Source: an uncultured Acidobacteriota bacterium (lineage in GTDB: Bacteria; Acidobacteriota; Polarisedimenticolia; Polarisedimenticolales; Polarisedimenticolaceae). Taken from it: a stretch of 55,600 nucleotides of DNA. A program made the position numbers and the translations under genes. Shown here piece by piece: positions 25,585 to 35,349 of the stretch; the stretch's first letter is position 1; each line of letters opens with the position of its first letter. Below the pieces are notes generated by a model, which was given only the letters and a program-made list of their open reading frames with translations, made no database searches and was not told the origin of the DNA. The stretch spans positions 1 through 55,600 of the forward strand of contig CALZKF010000005.1 of NCBI GenBank assembly GCA_945787955.1, written 5' to 3'.

Positions 25585-28182
25585 TCAGTTGCTCGCCGCC
25601 GGCCCACTTTTGAACAGCAGCTTTCGCACCAGCCGCAGCAGCTCCTCCGCCGTGTACGGCTTATGGATGAACCCGGCATACGCCAGGTCGGACACCTGGC
25701 TGCTGGCGTCCATTTCGCTATACCCCGAAGTCAGGATTACCGGCAGTTTCGGCTGGATTCGCTCAATCTCCATCAGGGTTTCCCGGCCGTCCAGTTCCGG
25801 CATGGTCATGTCCAGCAGCACCGCATCCACCGCCGGTGCATCGGCCATCAGGAGTTCCAGTGCCGCCCGGCCGTCAGCCGCCTCGTGGACGGTGAACCCA
25901 CCCCCCTCCAGTGCGCGGCGGCTCACGTCGCGGACGATCTCCTCGTCGTCCACCACCAGGATGGAGGCGCCGGCGCCGCTTTGCCCGCTGGCGTGGTCTG
26001 TCGATTTCTCCTCGACCGATGCGGAGGTTGCACTGATAGGCATCAGAACGGTGAACGTCGATCCCGTCCCCGGTGTCGAATCTACGAATATCCGGCCGCC
26101 ATGGCCGCGAACGATCCCCAGCACAGCCGCCATCCCCATACCCCGCCCGGCGAACTTGGTGGTGAAGAACGGCTCAAAGATCCGACGGCAAGCTTTTTCG
26201 TCCATGCCGCAGCCTGTATCGGAGACTTGAAGGCTGACATACGGGCCGGGGGCCGGGGAGGCCGACAAGAACGGCTCGTAGCCGCCGACCGGGCAGGTTT
26301 TCACGATACCGGTCCGGATGGTGACGGTGCCCGGTTCATTGCCGATCGCTTCGGATGCGTTGGTGATCAGGTTCATGATCACCTGCCGGATCTGTGTAAC
26401 GTCGCCCTCCAACAGGGGAACGTTCGGCACGAGGATCAGCTCCATTTTCGCTTTCTTGGACAACGAAGACTCGAGCAGGCCGGTCATCTCCCGGACCAAT
26501 TCGCCGAGGTCGAATGTACGGACAACGAACCGGCCCTTGCCGGAGTATGCCAGCATCTGGTTGGCCAGGTCACCGGCCCGGCGCGCAGCATTCTCCGCCT
26601 CTTGCAGGAGGGCGGTGGCCGGGGCGTTCTCGGGGATCGCCGCACGGGCCATGCTGGTATTCCCCAACATACCGACCAGCAGGTTGTTGAAATCATGGGC
26701 CAGTCCGCCGGCCAGGATTCCGAGACTCTCCAGCTTCTGGGCCTGAAGCATGTGGGATTCCGAAACGCGACGTTCCTCGGCAGCTCGTTCACGCTCCTCG
26801 GTCAGGGCGATCCGATCCAGGGTGACGGCGATGTGGGCGCACATAGCCAGCAGGAACCTGCGGCTCGGGCCGTCGGGTGATTGCACCCCTTCGGGGCCGA
26901 AACTGCCGGTGCCGAAGTGGCGCGACCGTCCATCGGCATCGCCGAGGCCGATCAATACAACCGTCCATGTCTCCAGCCGACTGCCCGGGGAGCCGGGCAG
27001 GGCGGAGGCATCCGGGATCACCAGCGTGGCGGGTTCGTGCGGGTGCCTGATCGTCCACTGGCACATGTCACCCAGTTCGATGAGCTCCGGTCCCGGGTCG
27101 AAGCCGGCAGGGAATCCGGAGGCCAGGATCGGACCCGCGGTGTCACGATCCTGGATCCAGACCCGGGTATATCCCAGGTTGTCCCGGACAATCCTGCCGA
27201 CGGCCTGCACCAGCTCTTCCCGGGAACCGACCCTTTGCAGCCGGCTTGATCCGGTCAGCAGCGCTTCGCCGAGGGTCCGGTCCCTGCGCAGGATTCTCTG
27301 GCGCCGCAATCCCCGGTTCAGGAATACCCCGACAATCAGCGCCAGGATCGATCCGGCCGCCAGCATCAGTTCCGTGGCCGGATTGCGCAGGGCGTCCATC
27401 AGCAACGTGGACGGCATGATCTCGAGTGTCCAGTCCCGGTCCACGACGTGGACAGGGAAACGGTGGACCGCCGTGTCGCCGCCGGCCCAAGGTGATTCAC
27501 CCAACTGATGGAACGGTTCGCCGTCCGCTTCGGACAGCCTGTAGCTGTAGCGGTCCGGCAGGTCGAACTCGGTTTCCATCTCGGCGACGACCCGGTCGAT
27601 TCTCAGTACGCCGTTGACGTAACCCTGCCGGACGCCGTTGCGCTCGCTTATGACCGGAGTGTAGGTTGCGACACCCAGACCTCCCTGGAGCAGCCGGATC
27701 ACCGATGTCCTTGTCATCAGACCGCTGGTTTCGGCCTGCCGTATCGCCTCGGGGACTGATCGTTCCGGGTGCCTGGAGAGGTCACTTCCCAGTGCCGGCT
27801 CGTTGCCTTTCTCGGGCAGGATGACCCGGATGACCATGTCGGTGTCGATCCAGTTCATCGCCTGGATATCGGAGGTGGTGTCCAGGTGAGGCAGGGCCGC
27901 CTCGATGAATGCCTCCGGGCTGACCTGCTCCAAAGGCTGGAGGGTCTCGCCGACATGATGGAAAACGCCGATGCGATGCTCGATCCAGGCTTCCAGGTGT
28001 GCCCGTATCCGCGTGGCGGCGAACTCCGATTCGGCATCGAGAAGGGCCTTCTGCTGATGTTTCAGGGAAGCCCACGCAAACAGGCTCAGGGCGAGAATCG
28101 CAACGGCGGCCCCCAGGGGCAGCATAATTTCCGAGGCCGGTCGTCGGCCGACCGGAGAGGGACTGAGCCGCAATCGCGCCAT
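25585..28182 (-). CDS. Hybrid sensor histidine kinase with CHASE-like sensor and receiver
   Basis: An 865-aa membrane kinase. Membrane helices at about 20-40 and 271-290 enclose a periplasmic CHASE-like sensor. A GAF-like domain (about 305-455) precedes the dimerisation helix with phospho-acceptor His496 in GGLAHDFNNLL. The ATPase domain has the N-box NLITNASEAI, G1 DTGCGM and the FFTTKF/GMGMA region. A C-terminal receiver (about 740-860) has the acidic pair DDE and phospho-acceptor Asp791 in LLDMTMP. The HDFNN-type kinase with attached receiver fits families that relay to another response regulator; no partner gene is adjacent. AAGGGGAG precedes the ATG at 9 nt, and TATACT at 28225-28230 may be its -10 box. 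Confidence 0.92.
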   Translation of the reverse strand: MARLRLSPSPVGRRPASEIMLPLGAAVAILALSLFAWASLKHQQKALLDAESEFAATRIRAHLEAWIEHRIGVFHHVGETLQPLEQVSPEAFIEAALPHLDTTSDIQAMNWIDTDMVIRVILPEKGNEPALGSDLSRHPERSVPEAIRQAETSGLMTRTSVIRLLQGGLGVATYTPVISERNGVRQGYVNGVLRIDRVVAEMETEFDLPDRYSYRLSEADGEPFHQLGESPWAGGDTAVHRFPVHVVDRDWTLEIMPSTLLMDALRNPATELMLAAGSILALIVGVFLNRGLRRQRILRRDRTLGEALLTGSSRLQRVGSREELVQAVGRIVRDNLGYTRVWIQDRDTAGPILASGFPAGFDPGPELIELGDMCQWTIRHPHEPATLVIPDASALPGSPGSRLETWTVVLIGLGDADGRSRHFGTGSFGPEGVQSPDGPSRRFLLAMCAHIAVTLDRIALTEERERAAEERRVSESHMLQAQKLESLGILAGGLAHDFNNLLVGMLGNTSMARAAIPENAPATALLQEAENAARRAGDLANQMLAYSGKGRFVVRTFDLGELVREMTGLLESSLSKKAKMELILVPNVPLLEGDVTQIRQVIMNLITNASEAIGNEPGTVTIRTGIVKTCPVGGYEPFLSASPAPGPYVSLQVSDTGCGMDEKACRRIFEPFFTTKFAGRGMGMAAVLGIVRGHGGRIFVDSTPGTGSTFTVLMPISATSASVEEKSTDHASGQSGAGASILVVDDEEIVRDVSRRALEGGGFTVHEAADGRAALELLMADAPAVDAVLLDMTMPELDGRETLMEIERIQPKLPVILTSGYSEMDASSQVSDLAYAGFIHKPYTAEELLRLVRKLLFKSGPAASN

Positions 28183-28257
28183 GGGTCCGGCTCCCCTTCG
28201 ATTGGACCGAATGTGAGCTTTCCGAGTATAGACTGAAGGTGACCGGTATTGGGAAGT

Positions 28258-29007
28258 TTAGGCGCCCGGCTCCAAGGCGGACAGCGGGTCGGCGGTGCGT
28301 GCGATCTGTTCGAGAAAGCGTTGGATGCTTTCGTCGGTCGGCCCGGCCTCGCCCAGGAGGCGGACCGCTTCGGCAAGGTCGTCAGCCAGACCGGGCATAG
28401 CGTCGAGGCAGCCCTGCAGCAATCTGTCAAGGTCCCGGCTCATGCCGTTGTCCTGCGGGTCTTCTCCGGATGAGCGTCTCACCAGTTCTGCGAGTTCTTC
28501 CCTGTGGGCTGCAACCGCCAGTCCGAAAGCCGTTGTGCCGCCCAGCGCGGAAGGTGTGTTGGCCAGATGCCACCGGACCAAGTCGAATCGGAACGGGTCG
28601 TGGAGGATCTCCTCCACCGACTCCTCGCCGAGCATGAGCTCGCCGGCCAGTTCCAGGATCACGTCGTCATCAGGTCTGGCGGCGATCTGCCAGGAGAACC
28701 AGTCGGTGACCCAGTCGGACAGGGCCAGAGGCGGGAGTTCGCCGGCTTTCACCAAATCCAGGTTCCGCACCATTCCGTCCCGTGTGATGGCCAGAGGCGG
28801 ATCGAAATCGATCTCCGAAACGAAGGGGTCGATGCCGGCCTGTTCCAGCAGTTCGTGGGGAAAGGTGGAAACGCCGATGCAGCCCGAGACCAACTCGGCC
28901 ATGGCGGCATCTGACCGAACTCGTCCCCGGACCTCTGCGGCGGTCAACTGCCCCCGGATGTAGGACGAGGCCAGTTGCTTAACCGTTTCAAGGACGCCCG
29001 GTTCCAT
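28258..29007 (-). CDS. Protein of unknown function (249 aa)
   Basis: Not recognised. Acidic, largely helical, with no signal peptide or membrane segment. Notable stretches are an N-terminal SSYIRGQLTAAEVRGRVRSD segment, IDFDPPLAITRDG, and WHLANTPSALGGTTAFGLAVAAH. It follows the TPR lipoprotein gene without a gap: GTG 29013 would overlap it by 4 bp, while ATG 29007 lies just after the stop and is preceded by a GGCGGG element. Coupling suggests a shared function with the TPR protein, but none can be assigned. Confidence 0.65.
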   Translation of the reverse strand: MEPGVLETVKQLASSYIRGQLTAAEVRGRVRSDAAMAELVSGCIGVSTFPHELLEQAGIDPFVSEIDFDPPLAITRDGMVRNLDLVKAGELPPLALSDWVTDWFSWQIAARPDDDVILELAGELMLGEESVEEILHDPFRFDLVRWHLANTPSALGGTTAFGLAVAAHREELAELVRRSSGEDPQDNGMSRDLDRLLQGCLDAMPGLADDLAEAVRLLGEAGPTDESIQRFLEQIARTADPLSALEPGA

Positions 29008-29009
29008 GC

Positions 29010-30295
29010 TCACCCGCCGTCCCTGGTGGGATAGATGCGGTCCGCCTCCGCCGCCCGCTTCAGAAGGGCGATGGACCGTGTGTGGAATCCGGCCGCCTGG
29101 TAGAGGTCGCTGGCGCGGCGCAGGAACTCCCGCTCTTCAGGTCCGTCCTTTACCGCCTTGTCCAACTGAACCAGGGCCATGGACGCGTCGTCCTTGGACA
29201 GGAATCGAACCGCCCTGGCCAGGGCGACCCTGGAATCCGAGATCCGCAGCACCCTGGACAGTGCTTCGTCTCCGGCCTCGATCTCTCCCCGGGCAAACTC
29301 CGCCTCGGCCCTGCCGGCCAGCAGGCGGTCGGTTTCTCCGCCGAGACGCTCCGCCCGGGCGAACCAGACCATGGCCGGCTCCACCTTGCCCTCGGTCAAT
29401 TCCAGTTCGGCGACGGCCAGGCATGCCAGCGGGTCGGTCCCTGCCAGAGCGTCCACTGTCCAGAATCGTTTGCCCCGTTCGTAGTCTTCAAGTCGACCGG
29501 CGATGATCGCCTGGTCTCTGGCCTCTTCGGTCCGGCCGGACCGTTTCAGGAGTCGGGCCAGATCCAGGTGGGCGTTCAGGTGGTCCGGTTTCATCAGGAT
29601 CGCATCCCGCAGAGCCGTCTCCGTTTCGTCCAGTCTGCCCTGGCCGCTGCGCAGCATCCCCAGAGCGTGGAACAGGTCCGGTGAGGTCGCACCTTCCATC
29701 CGGGTTTCCTCGTAGACCTTTTCCGCACCTGCCAGGTCGCCGTGGCCGGCCAGAAGGCGTCCGGATCCAGTTCCCTGGCTCGCCTCATGGCCGCCAGGGC
29801 AGCGGCCGGATCTCCGGCTTCCTCAAGAGCCCGGCCGTGATAGAAGTGGACCTCGGCCTGGCCGGGTTGGATGGCGGCGGCCTGCCGGAAGGATTCGGCA
29901 GCCGCTCCCCAGCGAGCCAGCCGGGCCTGGTGCAATCCACGGTAGAACCAGGGCCACGGCTGTTCCGGCATGGTGCCGGTCATGTAGTCAAAGAACTCGA
30001 TCGCCCCGGGATCGTTGTGGCCGCCCTGGAAGAACCCGCTGGACAAGGCATAGGGCTCCCGGAGATGAGGCGCTTCCGCCAGGGCTTCCCGGACCTGAAC
30101 GATGGCGTCCAGGAACCTGCCCTGGCGTCCCAGCGCCAAGGCTTCGTCCCGGGCCGCAATGTACGCCTCCGATCGCGGCTCCTGGACCTGGGTCGGGGTC
30201 GCGCCTGGCGGATCGGTATCCGGTCCGCCACAGGAGATCATGACCAGGATCGGTATGGTTATGGCTGCGAAGCCGGCCCTCTTAAGGTACGTCAC
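29010..30295 (-). pseudogene. TPR-repeat lipoprotein gene with a -1 frameshift
   Basis: Two open frames together make one lipoprotein of about 428 aa. The 5' part (from GTG 30295) begins with a lipoprotein signal (MTYLKRAGFAAITIPILVM-SCGG) and continues through TPR repeats to ARELDPDA. Then the frame changes at about 29754-29755: the other frame goes on as LAGHGDLAGAEKVYEETRM and further TPR repeats to the stop at 29010. Exactly one base is missing at the junction. Either the gene is broken or the assembly has an error. The start is uncertain (ATG 30340 is the other choice; neither has a good Shine-Dalgarno). It lies between the RapA-like gene and the unknown 249-aa gene, and probably belongs to the same operon. 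Confidence 0.75.
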
Positions 30296-30336
30296 ACAGT
30301 TCAAGGGGATGCATCTCCTCGAGAACCATAAGAGTA

Positions 30337-32916
30337 TCATGAGCCCAAAGTCGTTTTTCGTATCGATTGCTCGATGAGGAACGCCGCCAGGGCGACTGGT
30401 GCGCCATGTCGTTCCAGCTTGCGTCCCAGGGTCCGGATACGGTTGCCCCAGCCGGCCTGTTGCGCCCAGACCTCGGGCTTGACCGAACGGGATCGCAGCG
30501 GGCGCCGAATGACGAACCGGGCCCATTCGGGTTTCTCTTTCCCGGCCAGGTCCACAGCGACCGGCCGGAATCGCGGCCCGTCCTTCACAATGGCCAGGAT
30601 GCCGAATCCGGGAGGGACTTCTCCCCGGGTTGTGGTGTGCAACAGGGCAACCCTGCCGCGCCAGCTCTCTTCAAGGTAGGCCAGGAGTCCTTCCACGATC
30701 GGGTGGCCGGCTGCCAGGAAATCAATCCGTTCATCCTCCAGAGCCTCAACCCGGTCGAAGCTCCCCAGGAAGTTACTGCCGCCGGGAACCCCCTGCAAGC
30801 TTCCGATAGTGGCGCGGTTGCCGAATTCGATGGCGTACACCGCCTCGCCCCGCTGTCGCTCGCAGTGCAGTCCCAGCCGTTCACACGCCACCGTAACCAC
30901 TTCCTCGTTCAACTCTTCAAGCTCTGCGGGAACGCGGCCGAGGATCGAATCGGCCATCTCGTTGCGGAACGGGTTACGGTGCAATTCATGGAACGCGGCG
31001 TCCTGCACCCGGTCACGGGCGGAGCGTGCCTCCTGGACCAGGGCATCGAAGCCGCCTGCATCCGGTAAACCTCCGGAGAGGGCTGCATTCTGAATGGCCG
31101 GCCCGATTCCGGCCAGTTCCCGCTCCAGGCCTCCCAGCGGTTCCCGGAAAAGACCGAGGGATTCATATAGACCGGCAACCGATCGCCCCAGGCCGGCCGG
31201 CGGCCGGAAGTACACGATCTCCACCGGGATCGTGCGCCCGATGCGGTCCAGCCGGCCGATACGCTGTTCCACCGCCATCGGTTCCCAGGGCAGGTCGAAC
31301 AACACAACCCGGGTGCAAAACTGGAAGTTGCGGCCCTCGCCGCCGCACTCGGTACATACCAGCATGGAGGGACCGTCTGCCAGGCGGAACTGGGCGACCT
31401 CGATGTCACGCCGGGCCGGGGACAGATCTTCGTGGAACAGCCCTACCCGGATCTGGGCCCTGCGGCTCATTTCGCTGCGGATGGTCTCAAGGGATTCCCG
31501 ATGTTTCACAAACACCAGCGTCTTGTCGCCGGCGTTGCGCCATTCTCCGGCCCGGTTGCCGAGCCACTCCAGCCGCGGGTCCTCCTTTACCGCCCGATCG
31601 GCGAGCCGCCGCCCGGTTTCGTCACCAGGCTCAAGGATCTCCCGGAGAGCGGCGCCGCAGGACAGGGCACGCTGAATACGCTGCAACTTGCGGCTGCGAT
31701 GGACCGGACCGACAGCCTCCCTGCGGGACATTTCGTTCTCCAACTCCAGAAGCGGCGACCAATCGCCGGTCTCGTCCACCTCCACCGGACGGCCGACCCT
31801 GGGAGGGAGGCCGCCGATGTCCACACGCCGGGTGGCGCTGGTGCAGGCCGGGAGCGGTTCCCGGGCGTCGATGCGGTCTTTGAAACCAAGTCCTTCCGGG
31901 AACTCCTCCGGCCGGAGCAGTTGCAGGAGGCGGAAGAAGCCGTGGGCGTCCTCCTCCATCGGGGTGGCGGTCAGCAGCAGGACATGCCTCCCCAAGTCGC
32001 AGATCGGTCGCACGAGGCGGTACGCCGGGTTCCCCGGATGCCGCTCCGGCCGGCGCAAATGATGTGCCTCGTCCACGATCAGCAGGTCGACGCCGGCCTG
32101 CACTGCCTGGCGAGACAGATGGGGGTTGTCCACCAGCATCTCCATTCCCAGTACTATCTGGCCGTAAGCATCGAACGGGTTAAAGCCCTTGCCGTATTCC
32201 TTTTCCACATCGGCCAGCCGTTGATTGTCCAGGAGAACGAATACCTGGTGGTATTTTCGCCACAGCTCTCCGAGCCACTGCACCGTGAGGGTTTCCGGCG
32301 CGATCACCAGGGTCCGTTCCGCCCGGCGGGTCCGTACCAGACGGTTCAGGATCAGGCAGGCCTCCACCGTCTTGCCCAGTCCGACCTCGTCGGCCAGCAA
32401 CCACCGCACCGGGTCGGTTCTCGAAGCCTGTTCCGCTGCGAAGAGCTGGTGGGGGAACAACTCGATGCGCCCTCCAAGATAGGAGCCCAGCCCGTCAGCC
32501 TCCCGGATCGTGGCCAGGTACAGCGCATCCACCAGGAGGGCGAAATCTTCCACGTTGTCGACGTCGCCGCGGGCCAGGCGTTCCACCAGGGAGTCGTCCT
32601 GATCCAGCGGCCAGAGTTCGTCTTCCCGTACCTCGCGGCCGTCGGTCAGCCGGACCCGGTTTTCGGGCAGCGTCGCCTCGACGGTGACCTCAATGCCAGT
32701 CGGCTCATGGAGGGCGCGGCATCCGGCCGGGAGCATCAGCGGCCGCAGGGCTTCCGAATCCATGGCCAGGCGCAGCACCGTTCCGGTCTTGGGGAATTCC
32801 ACCACCAGAGTGCGATCTTCCACGATCCGTACCTTGCCGGGTCCCAGTTCCGGGTTGTAACGGTGGATGACCCGATGGTTCATCAGATCGTCCAGTCCGG
32901 GGTCCCGGGGGGTCAT
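30337..32916 (-). CDS. RapA-like SNF2-family ATPase
   Basis: Helicase-like ATPase that in E. coli (RapA/HepA) binds RNA polymerase and helps recycle it. 859 aa. An N-terminal tudor-like region (about 15-110) precedes motif I DEVGLGKTVEACL, motif II DEAHHL, motif III LLLTATPM, and in the second lobe motif V ECGGEGRNFQFC and motif VI QRIGRLDRIGR. The spacing and the long C-terminal domain resemble RapA rather than a plasmid SNF2 or restriction-linked helicase, though it is about 110 aa shorter than E. coli RapA. Its ATG overlaps the stop of the methyltransferase gene (ATGA), an unusual pairing. Confidence 0.85.
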   Translation of the reverse strand: MTPRDPGLDDLMNHRVIHRYNPELGPGKVRIVEDRTLVVEFPKTGTVLRLAMDSEALRPLMLPAGCRALHEPTGIEVTVEATLPENRVRLTDGREVREDELWPLDQDDSLVERLARGDVDNVEDFALLVDALYLATIREADGLGSYLGGRIELFPHQLFAAEQASRTDPVRWLLADEVGLGKTVEACLILNRLVRTRRAERTLVIAPETLTVQWLGELWRKYHQVFVLLDNQRLADVEKEYGKGFNPFDAYGQIVLGMEMLVDNPHLSRQAVQAGVDLLIVDEAHHLRRPERHPGNPAYRLVRPICDLGRHVLLLTATPMEEDAHGFFRLLQLLRPEEFPEGLGFKDRIDAREPLPACTSATRRVDIGGLPPRVGRPVEVDETGDWSPLLELENEMSRREAVGPVHRSRKLQRIQRALSCGAALREILEPGDETGRRLADRAVKEDPRLEWLGNRAGEWRNAGDKTLVFVKHRESLETIRSEMSRRAQIRVGLFHEDLSPARRDIEVAQFRLADGPSMLVCTECGGEGRNFQFCTRVVLFDLPWEPMAVEQRIGRLDRIGRTIPVEIVYFRPPAGLGRSVAGLYESLGLFREPLGGLERELAGIGPAIQNAALSGGLPDAGGFDALVQEARSARDRVQDAAFHELHRNPFRNEMADSILGRVPAELEELNEEVVTVACERLGLHCERQRGEAVYAIEFGNRATIGSLQGVPGGSNFLGSFDRVEALEDERIDFLAAGHPIVEGLLAYLEESWRGRVALLHTTTRGEVPPGFGILAIVKDGPRFRPVAVDLAGKEKPEWARFVIRRPLRSRSVKPEVWAQQAGWGNRIRTLGRKLERHGAPVALAAFLIEQSIRKTTLGS

Positions 32917-34112
32917 GAGATCCTCCTGGCTTCGATAAGCAGGTCGGCGTACCAGCGCGTCTCGGCCACCGGCACGATACGGGTACGATAACCCAGGGCC
33001 TCAAGCAGATCGGCCCAATCTTCCAGAGTGCGGTACCGGCGTCCATGAGCCGGCCGCCACCTCCGGATGCCGGCGATCCGTTCGGCTGCGCTGGTCAGCC
33101 GGAAGCGCCAGCCGGCCCCGGCGTCGGTCTCCCGTATCAGGAGCACACCCCCGGGCTCCAGGGCCGAATACACCCGCGCCAGGACCGATTCCTGTTCCGC
33201 GTATGGGAGATGGTGCAGCACGTCCAGCAGCAGTACGCCGCGGCAGGGCGGGATAGGTTTGCGGACCAGGTCCCCGCGCTCGATGGTGGCGATTCCACGC
33301 AGCGCCCGCCGGGCTGTGCGGGCCAGTGCGCTGTGGGACTCCACCCCCCGCAGGACCCACGGGCCGCGGCAGGCCGGCCAGTCCGCCGGCCTGGCAGGGT
33401 CTTCCGAGAGTTCACGGGCTGCAGCCAGCAGGGAGAACAGCAGCCCGCGCCCGCAGCCCAGGTCGACGATGGTGCCCTGGGCAGGCAGCAGTCCCCGGCG
33501 CAGGATCAATTCATACACACCGTCGTAATTCAGCTTGGCCCGAACGAACTCCCAGTTGAAGATGCCGGTGTTGACGTAGCGCCGGGACACGGCGTCCACA
33601 AGTTTCTTTCCGAAGGAAGGCTCCTTCTTCTGCAGTCCGATCCACAGCGCCAGCAAGCCCAGGAGGGCGCCCAGGGCCAGGCCGACAACCAGGCTGCCCA
33701 GCAGCAGGCTGAGCCCAAGCTCCCGCAGCCCCAGTCCGGAGACTTCCGCGAAACTCAGGGAGGGGAAACGGCCGGACAGCAGCCAGCGGCCGACTCCGAA
33801 CTCGATGAAGATAAGGAACGGGGCGAACATCGGGTTGCTGATCTGTGCCGCCAGGGTCGCCTTTACGACGTTCAGGCGGAACAGGCGGCATAAGAAGATG
33901 CAGGAAGGGATATGAAAGCCGTAGAACGGGGTGCACCCGGCGAAGGTCCCGATTGCGATGGACCATGCCTGTCTCCAGGGTGTGTCGTCGGCGGTCCGCA
34001 GACGGTAATGCAGTTCGGCGTATTGCCAGCCGAGACGCTTGCGTTTGCCCCACGCGGTGTGCCGGGCCAGGGGGCGGTCCGCACGTGGCGACTGTCGGGG
34101 CTTTGGACTCAC
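32913..34112 (-). CDS. DUF2062 membrane domain fused to a SAM-dependent methyltransferase
   Basis: A 399-aa fusion. The first 170 residues are a DUF2062 domain, with WRQAWSIAIGTFAGCTPFYGFH, the hydrophobic IFLCRLFRLNVVKA segment, SNPMFAPF and two more membrane helices. The rest is a class I methyltransferase: motif I VDLGCGRGLLFSLLAAA, an acidic ESHSALARTA motif II, LLLDVLHHLPY motif IV and ALEPGGVLLIRE motif V. The substrate is unknown; anchoring suggests a lipid, quinone or membrane-bound target. I start it at GTG 34112, since upstream residues of the open frame look non-coding; GGAGGG is 12 nt upstream. It overlaps RapA by 4 bp. Confidence 0.8.
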   Translation of the reverse strand: MSPKPRQSPRADRPLARHTAWGKRKRLGWQYAELHYRLRTADDTPWRQAWSIAIGTFAGCTPFYGFHIPSCIFLCRLFRLNVVKATLAAQISNPMFAPFLIFIEFGVGRWLLSGRFPSLSFAEVSGLGLRELGLSLLLGSLVVGLALGALLGLLALWIGLQKKEPSFGKKLVDAVSRRYVNTGIFNWEFVRAKLNYDGVYELILRRGLLPAQGTIVDLGCGRGLLFSLLAAARELSEDPARPADWPACRGPWVLRGVESHSALARTARRALRGIATIERGDLVRKPIPPCRGVLLLDVLHHLPYAEQESVLARVYSALEPGGVLLIRETDAGAGWRFRLTSAAERIAGIRRWRPAHGRRYRTLEDWADLLEALGYRTRIVPVAETRWYADLLIEARRIS

Positions 34113-34288
34113 GATAGGCCGATCCCTCCCGTCCAACCGCCGGACGCCGCAATAGCGTAGCGATTCGGGCCGATTCCCGTCAAGCAGGCCGAGGCAGGGT
34201 ATGCTGCACGGCCGGGGTCGAATAAACTGTGCGCCAGTGGGTACCCTATGTTGCGCGGCATCCAAGGCCGGCTGGAAGGGACTCGCTG

Positions 34289-34903
34289 GTGGAGACGATT
34301 TTGGCGGTGGAAATATGCGAAAGCGATGCGGATCTGATCCGCAGGGCCCAGGACGGTGATCGGGCCGCTTTCGGCTTTTTGGTGGAGCGGTACATGAAGA
34401 GGGCCTATTACTCGGCCCTCGGATTGGTCGGCTCACCTGAAGACGCCAGGGACCTCTCCCAGGACGCATTCGCCAGGGCGTACCGTGCCAGACAGACCAT
34501 CGATCCCGACCGGCCGTTCTTCGCGTGGTTGTACCAGATCGTGCGCAGGCTCTGCTTCAACTTCAACCGGGACCGGCGCAGCCGCCGGGAAAAGCTCAGG
34601 GATGCGTCCCTGTGGCTGGCCGAGGAGGCGGAGGCTCGCGCCCCCGCTCCCGGTCCATCCCGGGTGCTGGAGAAGAGCGAGTTATGCCGGACCGTGCGCC
34701 AGGCGATCGAAGAGCTCCCCGAGCGGGAGCGGGAGGTCCTGGTGCTGAAGGAATTCGAAGGCCTGCGATACCGCGAGATAGCCGAACTGGTCGGCATACC
34801 GATCGGCACGGTGATGTCACGGCTGTATACGGCCAGGAAGCATCTGGCAGCGGCGCTGTCCCGAACGGTCACCGTAAGGCAGGGAGAGGAGAGCGGGCGA
34901 TGA
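34289..34903 (+). CDS. ECF-type sigma factor
   Basis: A 204-aa group IV sigma-70 factor that directs RNA polymerase to a small regulon. Region 2 runs through DLIRRAQDGDRAAFGFLVERY and the DLSQDAFARAYRA segment; region 4 through LPEREREVLVLKEFEGLRYREIA and an IPIGTVMSRLYTARKHL recognition helix. The open frame extends to 34229, but GTG 34289 with GGAAGGG 8 nt upstream gives the expected length. The stop overlaps the next gene (ATGA), a membrane protein that is likely its anti-sigma factor. Confidence 0.9.
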   Translation: METILAVEICESDADLIRRAQDGDRAAFGFLVERYMKRAYYSALGLVGSPEDARDLSQDAFARAYRARQTIDPDRPFFAWLYQIVRRLCFNFNRDRRSRREKLRDASLWLAEEAEARAPAPGPSRVLEKSELCRTVRQAIEELPEREREVLVLKEFEGLRYREIAELVGIPIGTVMSRLYTARKHLAAALSRTVTVRQGEESGR

Positions 34904-35349
34904 CGACTCGCGACGATTCCCGCCGATTGATGATGGCCGCTCTGGACGGGGAGATCAACCCGGACCAGCGCCGGCAACTGGACCGGCTGCTCGCAGACAA
35001 TCCGGACCTCCGGGACGAGTGGGAGCGGATGGGCCGGGTGAAGGAGGTGACGAGTTCCATGGCCTACCGCGAACCGCCGGAGGAGATCTGGCAAGAGTAC
35101 TGGGTTTCGGTTTACAACCGGTGCGAACGGGGTGTCGGCTGGCTGCTGATGACCCTGTCCACGGTGATCCTGCTGTCCTGGTCCGCCTGGCAGGTGATCG
35201 CGGCGATGTTCGCCGACTCCGCCATGCCCTTGTTTCTCAAACTAGCCGTGCTGGGAGTCGCAGTTGGCGCGATCATACTGCTGGTATCGGTGGCGCGGGA
35301 AAAATGGTTCGTCCGGCGCAAGGACCCGTATCGGGAGGTAATTCGATGA
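34900..35349 (+). CDS. Membrane anti-sigma factor candidate without zinc ligands
   Basis: A 149-aa protein whose N-terminal 60 residues have the helical anti-sigma layout (MMAALDGEINPDQRRQLDRL, then a NPDLRDEWERM segment) but lack the His-x3-Cys-x2-Cys zinc motif. Two membrane helices follow (about residues 79-103 and 110-132), then a short basic tail. It overlaps the sigma gene by 4 bp and the next gene by 4 bp. The position and layout make an anti-sigma role likely; the stimulus is unknown. Confidence 0.75.
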   Translation: MTTRDDSRRLMMAALDGEINPDQRRQLDRLLADNPDLRDEWERMGRVKEVTSSMAYREPPEEIWQEYWVSVYNRCERGVGWLLMTLSTVILLSWSAWQVIAAMFADSAMPLFLKLAVLGVAVGAIILLVSVAREKWFVRRKDPYREVIR

